39,711 nucleotides of DNA from Hysterium pulicare CBS 123377. Lineage: Eukaryota; Ascomycota; Dothideomycetes; Hysteriales; Hysteriaceae. Below, piece after piece: positions 10,775-22,687 of this stretch. The notes beneath the pieces are model-generated. The model made no database searches. It saw nothing but the letters and a program-made list of their open reading frames with translations, and was not told where the DNA came from. The DNA lies in assembly GCA_000467715.1 (NCBI GenBank), contig AJFK01000223.1, positions 1-39,711 of the forward strand, written 5' to 3'. The first letter of the stretch is position 1; every line of letters starts with the position of its first letter. A program made the position numbers and the translations under genes.

Positions 10775-13700
10775 ATGACTGCAGCACCGAAACTCAATCC
10801 TGGGTAAGAAAACCCCTCGCTGACAGTGGACAAAAAAAGGAAACTATCCTTTCCCACTCACTTCTCTGCTTTCTAGAAGGACTTCCACGATAACAATTGT
10901 GGTCTTAGCCTTCGGTTTGGATTCGAAACTACTGATTTACTCTGTGCTAAGACCTAATAACACCTGGTCGTGCTCTCTTGGAGCTTGCCCTTGTCCAAGA
11001 CAAGTATCGTCGGGCATGGCTGGAATCGCCGTTAAAAAGAACGAAGTGGAACTGTTCAATATCGAGTCCGACAATACAAACGTATCCGGGATGGCGTTTC
11101 CTACTACCCTGCCAGACTCTGGAAGAGGTGGTGATTCAAACGAGTTGGAATTAATCTCTCTTAAAAAAAGTGTCAGACCCCGTAACACATTGTCTATCTA
11201 CAAGCCTCAGCACCGACAGTGGTTAGAGGACAAGTGGTCAAAGAAAGGGGTCTCAGCTCTCCTCCGGAGTTCCCCCTACGTATACTGGGTACAGACCGAT
11301 TGCACCTGGCTGAAGAAAGATAGCTTAGAGTATCGAGACGATGCCAACACCGACAGGTCTAATTTGGATCCCCAAAATATAAACCCCAAAGATATGGAGC
11401 GGCAACATGATATCAAAGATTTCTTAAAGGAAGTTCAGAATTTCGACTGGACTCCCAACATAAGGATCTTCGGCGACCCTCGCCTTTCCGTAAAGCAAAA
11501 TTTAGCCGGTTATAGGTTGGAGTTTGGATGTGATTACTGTAAACGCACTTTAGCTCCCGATGATCGCACATTTCACTGCAACTCCTGCAATGATGGTAAC
11601 TACGATGTTTGCGAAGACTGTATTGACCGTGGATTGGGGTGCAAAGATGCAAGTCACCATCTCAAATGTGTGAGACAATGGGTGTTTTTATTCAATGCAC
11701 CTGTCCCAATGTTCGCTCAGTCTAGGCTGGATGAGGCAATGCCTCAATACGATTTCGTACAATCGTCTCAAGCTTCACTAGCTGAGGTTTTAGATACATA
11801 TCTCCGGCACGTCAATGGTCAAAAGCATCCATTGATCGAATTTCTCGAAAGGCCTCGTTTTAAAACCGCGAAGCCGAACTACACGGTTTGGGCTATCTTT
11901 CGATGGGCTCGAATATGCCTGCTTCTTGCCAACGATCATTATACTCCTTCATTCCGAAGCATTCTGCACTCTTCTCATTTGAAGTCAATCAATCTTTTGA
12001 AAGAGTGGTGGCTTGGCGAAATTCAGGACTATCGACTGACATGCTTGGGAGTACATAGCATTTTGCTGCAAGAGATGTATATGGAAACCGCAATTGAGGT
12101 TATTAGCATTATCGATGGCGCGGATTCTTCTCAATATCACTCAGGGCTTCTAAATCTCTTCCGATTTGAACTGACTAAGCATACCGACGGAGCAATGCAG
12201 CCGAATTGGTTAACAAAGCAGAGGGAATGGGCCTCACGTCTCGCATGTACTCAAAGAGCAGGGTTTCTTTGCCATCATGGTTCCTTACAACCAAAGTGGT
12301 TCAGCCCAGAGGAGAACATCTTCGAGGCTGGTCAGAATCTGCTCCGCAACATGACAGCGACGTGTGCGGCTCCACTTGTGGTTTGCAGGGAACAAAACTA
12401 CCAACAAGCTCTAATGTATTTCGAGGGATTTTCGATGGCCTGCTGTTTTTCGATTAATCTTTCGATCGCCAATTCACGGGAGGGCGAACAGATATTAGGT
12501 CCTAGGAAGGTTGAAGCCTCCGTAGTCCCGTGTCCCTGGCTATCACTTAGGGAAATTAGGGCGAATGGGCCTTTTTATCTTTGGGATACAAAATTGAGTA
12601 AAACGATAGAAACTAGAGTCCTAGGATACGAGCCTGAATACACGGCAATAAGCCATACTTGGGGTAGATGGAGATCAGAAGAAGACGCGTTGAGAGTTCC
12701 AGGAGTGCCATGGAAACTACAGCGGAATACTCGGTTTCGGATTGAGGACATAGTCAGTATCTTGAGTAAAGTTCCTGGCGCAAATCGATATGTTTGGTTC
12801 GACCTGGTGTGCATACCCCAAGTTTTCGAGAGCGAAGAGCTACAGCGACTCAAGCGGCAAGAGATTGGACGCCAGGCGAACATTTTTGGCAACGCTGCCA
12901 CAACCATCGCTTGGTTCAGCGACTTAGATGATTTTGGCCCGCTGAACGACGTCACAACATACCTTGCAATAAGGGCATATAACTCTCTTAGTCAGTGGAA
13001 AGACCGTCAGAACGCTATGAGAGAGCTCCACAAGAAGTTGAACGAGACGTTGGATGCAAACCCGCTGTGTCAACCTCTTTATCGAACCTCTTACCTTATG
13101 AAGCCGTTCGAAAGTAATAAATGGTACGATGTATTGCACGAATGGTTTGACTCGCTCTGGACGTTGCAAGAAGCTTGTATGCGACCGGACATGTGGTTGT
13201 GCACCTCCAAATGGAAACCGGCGATGTCTCCAGCCTCGGAAGCGCCGATATCGCTAGCAGGGTTGCTGTCACTGATATCAGTAAACCAGCTGGAACATCT
13301 CCAACATCAAAAGGCCACCGAGACTGTCGAGTTCTTGTCTCCGCTTTGGCCTCGTCCCGTAGCTCTTCTCCTGAGAGCAATGACAATGTCTAGAATGGTA
13401 GATTTATTAAACATCTCTCCCATCCAGGTAGTGCTGCTCGGGAATCAGCGGTTCTGTGACGATCGCCGTGCCGAAGCGATCATGTCAGTACTTGGTGCTA
13501 CAAAATGGTTTAACACGGATGATGGTGACAAGGCCCAGACTGAAGTTTTAATCTCTGGAAGATACCCTATTAGTTTCATTACCGAAGTACGCGATCTTGT
13601 CGGTGATGATATTTTCTTCGGCGTAGTAGCAGTGCGAGACTTTTGGGTGCTACTTAACGAAGGAGAATTGACCAAGGAAAAATTCGCTGCAGACCCGGAA

Positions 13701-14222
13701 AACTGCGGTACACTACTACCCTTCGGTGGCGGAGCGTCGTATACGGCATATCTCTCTCTCGAGTTTACATTAGTCGATATGACTGAAAGCGAGCCGCATT
13801 GTTCCTTACCGTCATGGAAAATCCAGGAAAATGGCAGTGTTGCTATATCCTCTGCGAGTGTGTTGGCATCGCACAATGAACAGGAGTTCAGGTGGGGCGG
13901 AGAATCTGGAGGATATGATGCCAGGGTTTTGGATATGCAAGAGGCTTCACGGGCACAAATGACAGGCCTAACGCCAACTGTATTTCCCTTAAGAGATTTG
14001 CTCGACTGGATCCGTAGTAGACCATTTAGATGCTACGCTGTCTGTGTAAGTCTACATAAGATGAGAACTGACAAATGTCCCCTCTTTAGGTCAGTTGGGG
14101 TGCTTCTCAGAGAGCTCCAAGAAGGCTTGCTCGTCAAATGTGGCATGTTCGAGACAATGTGGTCTGACGACAGTGCAAACGTCTTTCCACCTGGTTCTGA
14201 AGTAAATTGGGTAGTGATATAG
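10775..14222 (+). CDS. ZZ zinc finger plus HET-domain protein, intact
   Basis: The main exon is open from 10,877 to 14,222. A 73-bp intron at 10,804-10,876 (donor gtaaga, acceptor after a pyrimidine tract at tctag) joins a 29-bp first exon with ATG at 10,775 in frame, giving 1124 aa. The first ATG in the main exon, at 11,016, would give 1068 aa, and either start is possible. Near residues 170-218 (counted from 11,016) lies a ZZ-type zinc finger with CDYC, CNSC and CEDC pairs and a closing HH. A helical region follows. The HET domain begins near 535 with YTAISHTWGRW, then YVWFDLVCIPQ near 591, EIGRQANIFGNA, and WFDSLWTLQEAC near 709. RRAEAIMSVLGAT is near 816. ZZ fingers bind proteins or N-terminal tails, so here it may sense a ligand that controls the HET effector. 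That role is inference. Confidence 0.85.
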
Positions 14223-14476
14223 GTTGACTCTGGTTCTGGGTGTCTCTCCATTAACTAGTTTTGGATGGAAATACCTAGCTATACTTGGAAATAGCCTGTG
14301 CAGCAGATAAAGGTCTTCGTTGTACGCATGCAGAGTTTCTTGTCAAATCCATTGTTGAACTACATGCTTGGTACCGCCCAGGGGTCGGTATGAGATAGTT
14401 TAAGCTGCAACAGAAGCCTTTGGTACAAGCCCTACCCGCCATCAATGTTGTCTACCATCAATCTCCTTTCTCTCAG

Positions 14477-16178
14477 TCACTCAGATGACTCAGGAATAGA
14501 GCCGAAGACACCACCGGAACTTTTCCATCCTAGACCGTATCCTTCCAAAAAATCCTTTTGCGATGACTTCAATGTACTAATTTGCAGGTTGGATGTCTCC
14601 CATTGGCATATACCGAGTCGTTTCCAAGGCTGAGTTCCTCTGGATAGTAGTACAAGACCTAGCATATAGCTGTATGTTTCTCCGGACGAAGGGCCCAATA
14701 ACAATACCTCCAGTTTATGCTTGAATTTCTGAATAAGGTACTGCGCAAATATATCTTGGCGCTCCCCCTTTGGAATTGGATGATACCCATTGCCGCGATA
14801 CTCTGGGGATTCAAACAGTTCACTCGTGACGTCAGGAACGATTCTAAGCATACTTTGCAGGGTTACGATGCTGGAAAATGGTTTTTCCAAGACCACGCGT
14901 CGACAACTTTCCTTTAATCGCTTCAGAGGTGTAGTAATTCCTTTGTAAAATACGGGTCTGTATCCAGCAGTGGCGCTACCAACCTCGAAAGAGCACCGGG
15001 GTCGATCGGTTTCCAAAGAGTTCCAAACGGAATGGCCATGATCGCTAACGGCCGAAGGCACTACGGAAGAGGATGTCATTCGCCATTGTTGTGTATGAGC
15101 TACAGGCTTTGTGTACACATGGAACTGGCTTAATACTGGATAGGCAGCTAACAAAGCCTCCCCCAGCTGATCCTCAAGCTCCACTAGGCTGAAGTTTCGT
15201 TTCCGCGGAGCAGGAACCACTGACTTGCCCAATCGAAATCCGAATATCTGCTGAATCCCGTAAATTCCATCTTGGGCTTCAGATGCCTCCCTCTGCAGTG
15301 CAGCTTCGTAGGTTGCCATGGCGTTCATTGTTGCCAACGCCTTCAGTCCGCGCTTGGTAATCAACTCGACCATAGAACCGTACATCTCAGGTGATGATTG
15401 CAATTTCCTTTTTTCCTCGCACACATTATACCATGCTTCACCCCAACCAGCAATGATAAGGAAGTCGGGATGGCCCCTCAGTCCTAGAATCGATGGCGGG
15501 TAGCCGACTAGTTCTCCACTCTTGGATAGGAAAAATGCGTCTTGGCGGAGAAAACTTTCTTGTAGCGTCCATGTCGACGAAAACCAAGGGTCACTCAGGA
15601 AAGCCTTCATTCGACCCATTGCAATCGAAAGATAATCGGGTATCGGTGGGGGCTTTAAGAAACCCATCAATGTAGCCAATCATATCTTCGGCATCTTTGC
15701 GAGAATGTGTTGTTAACCAAATGAAGACAGTCTTAGCCTTTTTAAATATCGCGGCTTGCCTTCCAATTTCTGCGTCAGACTTGGGCTCATATGATCTTTG
15801 ATCGATGCAGGCGACATCAAGCCATACGAACTCGGTTGAACTTGCTACGCTTGGCTGTGGATGTAATCCATCCCATGGCTTCAATGTAGATACTGCTTTC
15901 AAAGTGTCTCTAAATTGCTTGACCGTGAAATGCGTTGGATCAACTCTGGGTATGGACCACTCCGTTCCTTGGATGTCCAGGGGTTCCACCTCTGCCTTTA
16001 CACCTTTCTTCAAACGCCAGCGACCCCAAGTATAACTCACAACGTTGTACTCTGGCTCCATATATCCGCCGTAAATGTTACCAGGTTGCCATTCATGAGA
16101 TCGGAACGTCGGAACATGAAGAAGGCGGCGTGGCCAGTTTCCCAAGGCCCTCTCCTCTTGGACTAGATCATCTGCCAT
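14477..16178 (-). pseudogene. HET-domain gene, subfamily A, split by one frame change
   Basis: On the minus strand, an N-terminal part (from ATG 16,178) and a C-terminal part (ending at 14,477) lie in different frames that meet near 15,640. The N-part has WPRRLLHVP, YNVVSYTWGRWRL, FVWLDVACIDQ and EIGRQAAIFKKAKTVFIWL. The C-part has DPWFSSTWTLQESFLRQDAF, DGIYGIQQIFGFRLG and LVELEDQLGEALL, all matching the intact gene at 5038-7113. Together they cover the family length with no other break. No intron with acceptable ends fits the junction. This is either a recently inactivated gene or an assembly error. It points away from the ZZ-HET gene, with only about 250 bp between their 3' ends. Confidence 0.75.
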
Positions 16179-17116
16179 GTTTTCAAAAGAATGCGGTTTG
16201 AAAAACGAGTTCGAAAGCAGAATTCTGAGCCTAGAACAGCAAGCGATTGCCCGGATGTTGACAAGGCTGTAAGAGGCGCGGTAAAGTGACGCGGCACGAT
16301 TTGGTTGGCTGGTCTCACAGCCTCGTTAATAAATCAAAGATAAGGAAAGTTTCCTTGGTGTCTTACTGAAATGATCTCATATATATTATCAAGAGATATG
16401 GGAAAAGTAGAAAAAAGTTCCCCATTTCCAATGGTTCCTTCTTTTTGGTCACGCAGAATGGCCAGCCACTGTCGGGCCAATTGAGGCCGTTGGCAGTGGA
16501 CTCTTGTTTGAACGAAGGCTTGAGTGTATCAGAGAGGTAGTGAGAGAATGGTTTCGCGAGTCTTTTAAAGGCATTGAGGAGTGTAACGAGAAGCTGGATT
16601 GGACCAAGGAGAGATTTAACTTTGCATATCGCATGATGGTGGAGAGTATAAGACCACAGGATGAGTATGAGTGCCTCGCCATTCTGTTAAAGGAATTGAG
16701 TGGATACGAGAGAAACCGATGGAGAGCGAAACTCAACGCTCCATAAACGCTTTTGTAGTCTGGAGGTCATGTTAGGAGCCAAGAACGGTCAGGAGACCTT
16801 CGATCAAAATCCGGAAAGTGTTTCTTTTGAACTTGATCATGGTTCAGATACTCGTTTGGAGGCTTTGATCCGGCTATGTCTGGGAGTAGTGTGGTTTAAG
16901 GGGGAAATCGATATCTCTTTGAAAAGTGAAGGCAATAAATAATCGTGCGTGATATGCAAAACTAGGAAACTGCTATTATCATGCTAGTCATCCTTGGTAT
17001 ACCAATCCATTCTTCCCACAAGCCTTCAATGCCTAAACTAAGCGCGATCCGCAAGGCGCCGCCAAAAAAACCGCAATGACATAAACATAAACGCATAAGT
17101 ACTGACCGAGCCCCGC
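16179..17116. other. Spacer between HET block and MCM5, with a possible gene remnant
   Basis: The first 200 bp are the upstream region of the minus-strand HET gene. On the plus strand, about 16,411-16,746 reads as an uninterrupted charged, helix-rich sequence (for example GPIEAVGSGLLFERRLECI and DWTKERFNFAYRMM) without an ATG at its head. A second frame continues a similar texture at 16,750-16,942. This may be the remnant of a gene of unknown kind. I recognise no domain and the evidence is weak. Confidence 0.3.
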
Positions 17117-19460
17117 TCAAACCCCACTTCTATAAACCTGTGCGCCTCCATGCCTGATCTGCACCGTTTCTCTCCGCTGAAGCACCACTAGTGCCCTATT
17201 AAGCGCTTGCTCGCTGTAGCCTCTGCCATCTACAAACTCCCGCTTGAGAGTGGCAAGACTCGTACTCCATCCAATGGGTAATCTTCTCCTCAGCTCTTCT
17301 TCAACCTTGTTCACTTCGTCCATCAGCTCCTTGGAGCCTTGGCCTTCGCCCTGGGTAACGGCGTCCATGGTCGAGGCTAAGAAGAGCCGGATGGCTTCGT
17401 CGACGTGGGACTCGTCGGCGATGGGGGAGAGGGAGAGTTTGGCGAGAGATTCTGTGATACGGATAATGGCTTCGAGTTGACGAACGGTGATGGGAATGGA
17501 TGAGCGAGCGTTGGCTGTGATTTCAGAGGCGTGAACTTGGCGGCGAATGGAGACAAAGTGGGATGAGAGCTTTTCAGCCGCTTCAGGTGAGAGACGAGGG
17601 GCGCATTTCCTTGGAGTCTTATTAGCGGGCTTGTTCTCCAAAAGGAGACATTCAGAATTATACTTACTGTTTGCAATAGCTGATATATCGCTTCATTCTC
17701 TCAACTGGGATTTCGGCTTGAACCTGTTCCTCGGCTCCCCGTCCACCCATATGAATACCCATGACGTGCTTTGCGATGCGCTCATCGCGTCCTCGTTCAT
17801 GCTCGTCTCGGACGATAAAAATCATGTCGAAACGGGATAGAATGGTAGTTTGAAAGTCAATATTCTCGCCAGGTGTTTTGAGATCATCGTAGCGACCAAA
17901 GATGGGATTCGCAGCTGCAAGCACGGAAGTTCGAGCGTTGAGAATGGTAGTGATACCTGCTTTGGCGATGGAGATGGTCTGCTGTTCCATAGCTTCGTGA
18001 ATTGCAACTCGATCTTCGTCCCTCATCTTATCGAATTCATCAATGCATACCACACCGCCATCGGCGAGCACCATGGCACCTCCCTCAAGATAGAACTCGC
18101 GGGTATTGTGATCTCGTTGTACGGAAGCCGTGAGACCAGCTGCAGAAGAGCCCTTTCCAGATGTGTAGATAGCGATTGGGGCGACTTTCTCGACGAACTT
18201 GAGGAGTTGCGATTTTGCTGTTCCGGGGTCACCCAGGAGAAGTACGTTGATATCCCCACGAAGCTTCATGCCATCTGGAAGGATCTTCTTGGAACCGCCC
18301 ATCAGAAGGCATGCAATTGCTTTCTTAATGTCTTTGTTCCCGTAAATGGAGGGAGCGATGCAGCTTGCGAAGACTTCGTAGAGATCTGGCCGCCTGCTCA
18401 TTTCCAAAAACTCCTGCTCTTCCTCCTCCGAAAAGATGGCATTGCCCTTCATTGTGTGATCCACATCAGCATGTATACCTACAGCTCGGAGGTAGGGGTT
18501 TCGGATCGCGACTGCGGCTGTCTGTGATTTTTTCGAGCCTTTCTGCTGGTAGATAGAGAAGACACCCATGACAGTACAACGGGATCCGGGCACAACGCGA
18601 TTGGTAAGATATCGATCCGCGGAGATCAGAATATGACGGGGAAGTTCACCGACGGGGACCTGGTCCGGTGCTTCTTGGAGCTTGAGAACTTGTTGGTCGA
18701 CAAATTGGCATTTCTCGTGGATGACATAGAACGGGTCCAGAGGGCACCTATCCGCCGTTTCTCCTTCTGTTCTAATTCTATCACATGTTCTTGGCAGACT
18801 TATTCCAGTGAAGCCACCGCTTATAGGAATCGATTTCTCGTGCTGGCAGTTTCGACAGCGGATGTGTAAGGAGGTAGATTTTGAGGATAGTGTGGATGCA
18901 CCGATAATGATTCCTGGGATTCTAACGAGGTGGGATACGTTCATAGCATTGAGATCGCGAATTGACAGTTCGGAGGCGGATGAGTGTAGGAGAAGCTGGT
19001 GTTCCGGGAGAACAATTGCCTTTTGGGAGGGGTAGACGATTCTTTGCGTGCAGGTCTTCAGAGCTGCTTCAAACTACAAGCCTAATTAGTCTTGGTATTT
19101 CAGATCATCGCATACTTGCACAACTCACGAGCGGTATTATTTCTGCTGGTTCGCTCTGAAGCCTGTGTGCGAGCTCTTCGTCGTAGGAGATAAGATGCGC
19201 CATGTCGATATCGCAGTAGTATTGTTTTACCAGGACGTTTTCCCGGATTTGATCTCTATACGAGGATTAGTGTAAGTAATCCACAAGGTGAAAGTACTTG
19301 TGAAATACCTGTAAACAAAGATGTTATCGAGACGAAACTCCATCACGAAATCCACCAGCGCTTGTTGAATGCGTGAGGGGGAGGTAGAATCTGGCGCATC
19401 GTCGCCTCTTGTACTGCCAAAAAGGCTGATTGAGTACGCTGACTGCCTGTCTACTGCCAT
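17117..19460 (-). CDS. MCM5: MCM5, subunit of the MCM2-7 replicative DNA helicase
   Basis: Four exons: 19,460-19,309, 19,255-19,129, 19,073-17,668 and 17,609-17,117. The introns are 53, 55 and 58 bp with GT...AG ends and CTAAT branch sites. The product is 725 aa, the usual MCM5 length. A four-cysteine zinc motif is near 165-195 (CRNC, then two later Cys). The AAA+ core has Walker [14 protein letters not shown] near 373, Walker [10 protein letters not shown] near 435 and arginine finger [10 protein letters not shown] near 506. The C-terminus has [17 protein letters not shown] and a winged-helix-like tail. MCM5 is part of the nuclear hexamer loaded at origins and is essential for replication. 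An MCB element lies 91-108 bp upstream of the start. The third intron's acceptor was chosen to give [16 protein letters not shown], which restores the family sequence. Confidence 0.96.
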
Positions 19461-19550
19461 TTTGAATGTGAGGTTGTGAGAAGTAGTGGTCGTAGAAGTG
19501 TGGAAGTTGTCGTCGATGGGGTGGTTAGGGAGTTAGTGATCAAAGAGTTT

Positions 19551-19568
19551 CGCGTCGACGCGACGCGT
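19551..19568. promoter_or_regulatory. MCB-type (MBF binding) cell-cycle element
   Basis: The stretch CGCGTCGACGCGACGCGT combines a 12-bp palindrome (19,551-19,562) with the MluI cell-cycle box ACGCGT (19,563-19,568). It is 91 bp upstream of the MCM5 start. In yeasts MBF/DSC1 binds ACGCGT to switch on replication genes at G1/S. The site is also about 94 bp upstream of the plus-strand ATG at 19,662, so it could serve both directions. Confidence 0.6.
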
Positions 19569-19661
19569 CAAAATCAATTACAGTTCCTAAACCGGCCTAG
19601 CGTCACCTAACTTCTCTCCAACGCTCAGATCTCAGGGGAACATCTATAACACATCACAACG

Positions 19662-20281
19662 ATGTCTCTATCGGTTAAGAATCTAGTACTACGCACTGTA
19701 AGTTGGGTGCTTTACATTGAGATTTTTCGATGTCACGTCCGCTTCATGGAATTTCTTTTGATGAACATTCGTCTTATGGCGTACCTTGGGTCCTGCGATC
19801 ACGCTCCTATGCGGTATCCGCTTATGAAGTCTTGCCAGGTAGTCATCGATGGAGTATGATTGGGTCCGGGTCTTCAAAATTTCACCGTTGCCACTGTTCC
19901 CGTACATGTTATCGCCTCCTGTGTTCAAAGGGTGGAGCGAATCTTAAGCCAAGGATTCCGTCGCTTGAATTTCTCCTACGATCTCTGATTTTGCGTATCT
20001 CAAGTGTTTATCTTAATCCATTGACTATGGTATTTCAGACCACGTTTAGAAGAACAGGATTCTCATTGGTACTGCTTGCGATACTATCAAGTCTCCGCTC
20101 CAATCTTGGCGTCTCGGAATCTTGGCGGAGGTACTTGGCGGAATATCTTGGGAGTTTGTGTTGGCTTCCCGTTGACGAGTTTTGCTATCTACTGTATGCT
20201 TCTATGGGAGGATTGTCTTACTTAAGAAGAGGGCCTGATAACTTTAACTGCTATCCCAAGGATCTGGCCTGGAAACCCTAA
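19662..20281 (+). other. Unresolved transcribed-looking locus divergent from MCM5
   Basis: An ATG at 19,662 in good context is followed by MSLSVKNLVLRT and then a consensus donor gtaagt at 19,698. Downstream are plausible splice acceptors at 19,847-19,849 (gccag) and about 20,039 (tttcag). A plus-strand open stretch after the latter (20,040-20,281) reads hydrophobic in two different frames, so I cannot decide the structure. SRSYAV in one frame hints at a mitochondrial leader. It shares its upstream region and the MCB element with MCM5. It could be a small multi-exon gene or a remnant. No function is proposed. Confidence 0.3.
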
Positions 20282-20554
20282 GAAATCCAAGAGACCAAGA
20301 TCCTCTGAGTGAAAGTCAAGATCTATGGTTTCCTTAGGCTTCTGAAAGGATCAAAATTATGTTGCACATTCTCTCCATAACAGAAATGATTGGAAGTTTT
20401 CTGTAACAAGGACTCGTTGGGCTCTATCCACAATAACATCCTAGCACGCCTTACCCAAGCCCCTAAAAGGGATATAAGTTCAGACATGCACTTCACATTG
20501 CAAACAGTAACGCACCTTAAGATCAGAAACCAAAGTTTACTCTCATTCTACAAG

Positions 20555-22687
20555 ATGGTTCTCAGTCATTATGACTATCTCCTTGCTATTGGTACCATCT
20601 TTGCATTCCTGGATGCTTGGAATATTGGTATGTTCTGAATGCCCTTTGCTTCTATCAAGTCAACTTACCCTTGTTTGCAGGTGCCAATGATGTCGCTAAT
20701 TCTTTTGCAACATCGGTTGCCTCTCGTTCCCTTACCATGAGGCAGGCTATGATGATTGCCACTTGCATGGAATTCGCAGGGTCCATGGCAGTCGGCGCCC
20801 GTGTAGCGGAAACCATCCGTACCAAGGTCATCAGCACCAAGCTTTTTACTGAAGATCCTGCTGTCTTGATGCTTGGAATGGTTTGCGCTGTTATTGGTTC
20901 CTCCATTTACTTGACTGTCGCAACGAGACTGAGTATGCCTGTCAGTACTACTCACAGTATCATGGGCGGTACGTACGATCGGAAATGCCGAGAAAGATGT
21001 TATGCTGACAAAGTCGTGAGGTGTTATTGGTGTGGGAGTTGCTGCCGTTGGAGCTGGTGGCGTCAATTGGGGGTGGAACGGTGTCTCCCAGGGTGATTCC
21101 CCAAGACTGCTCTTCTGATGCTCTGACCAACACACACAGTGTTCGCAGCCTGGGCCATTGCTCCAGGAATCTCAGGTGGTTTTGGTGCCATAATATTTTT
21201 GATAACCAAGTATGGGGTTATGCGACGGAGAAACCCTGTCAAGGCCGCCTTCTTCACCATCCCATTCTACTTCGCCGTCACCTCTGCACTGCTTACAAGT
21301 ATGCTTATATGCCCTAACTATACGATCATGGTCGTGGCTGACAAAGTTTTGACAGTGCTTATTGTTTGGAAGGGAGCGTCCTCGAAAATTACATTGACCG
21401 ACGGAGCTGTTGCCGGTGTTATTGTTGGAGTAGGGCTGGCCATTGCACTCCTCGTGTGCGTCTTCTTCCTGCCATACTTGTATCGAAAACTCGTCCTCGG
21501 CGATTGGCAATTGCATTGGTGGCAAATTCCACAAGGCCTACTTCTCCTCCGACGTGGCGAGATTCCTCCACGTCCGGAAAATGCTCCTGGCATCCAGGAT
21601 TACTACGCAGGGCATCTTACTCGGGAACAACTCGACGCTAGGAGAAATGCTCAAGTGAACCAGTCTGATGATGTCGAAAAGCATCCCGGCGCAGGTGCGA
21701 GAAGTGCTTCATCCTCTGACGTCGTTGCTCCCGAGTCTGTAGAATCACCGGTACACCCAACAAGTCTTGAGACCGCTCAAATAAATCTCCCTCCAGTTGG
21801 ACCTTGGTACACCCCGACTGTTGCTTTATTTTGGATAAAAAAGGCTATCTTCCATGGCGTTGACAAGGATGTAATCGGTATGCAAAACAAAAGAGACCTT
21901 CTTTCTGGAGACCTGGAGAAAATGCACGCCACAGGCGAACATTACAATAACGAAGCAGAGTACATGTACTCTTTCCTCCAAGCCCTTACGGCTGCCACAG
22001 CCTCATTCAGTCATGGCGCCAACGATGTCTCTAAGTATGTGTTCAATCAACCAATAAATAGAATCTTTAGTCTAATCTATCTCAGCGCTGTCGGTCCTTA
22101 TGCGACCATCTACTTGATATGGCACAGTGGCCAACTTAGCGACAAAGTTCCTGTTTCTAGTTGGATTCTGGCATTTGGAGGCGCTGGCATAGTTATCGGT
22201 AATTCTTTTAGATCGGTTGAAAGCATCGCTCTGACCAACTTCAGGCTTGTGGACGTACGGATACAACATCATGAGAGCCTTGGGCAATAAGATCACGCTT
22301 CACTCACCATCTCGTGGTTTCTCGATGGAACTTGGAAGTGCCATCACAGTGATCCTTGCCACGCGTCTAAGTACGATTTCTTTCCAAGAGCCCTTCGTCA
22401 AACGTCCTTAACTAATGATTCCCCAGAGCTTCCTATCTCGACCACGCAGTGTATCACTGGAGCTACCGTAGGTGTTGGACTCTGCAATGGCACATGGCGT
22501 ACCATCAACTGGAGAATGGTATGAATGATTGCATCCATACAAGATTCATAAACATCTACTAAAAGTATTATAGGTTGCCTGGATCTACTTTGGCTGGATC
22601 ATCACCTTACCGTCCGCTGGGATTATCTCCGGCTGTCTTATGGGCATTATTCTTAATGCTCCCCAATGGGGTTATAGTTCACGCTGA
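20555..22687 (+). CDS. pho-4: PHO-4/PHO89 family phosphate permease
   Basis: Eight exons: 20,555-20,627, 20,681-20,968, 21,021-21,092, 21,140-22,034, 22,086-22,198, 22,245-22,370, 22,427-22,518 and 22,574-22,687. All introns are 46-56 bp with GT...AG ends and consistent phase. The product is 590 aa, as for Neurospora PHO-4. The inverted family signature occurs twice: GANDVANSFATSVASRS near residue 25 and SFSHGANDVSNAVGP near 435. Many hydrophobic helices flank a large hydrophilic loop at about 220-390. The family imports inorganic phosphate with sodium across the plasma membrane and is usually induced by phosphate starvation. I saw no CACGTG Pho4/NUC-1 box in the 270 bp before the start. MVLSHYDYLLAIGTIFAFLDAWNIG is a normal N-terminus for the family, supporting this ATG. 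Confidence 0.93.

Noticed and set aside
15640-15680. An intron joining the two halves of the minus-strand HET gene
   Set aside because: No GT...AG pair near the junction restores the frame while keeping the conserved motifs.
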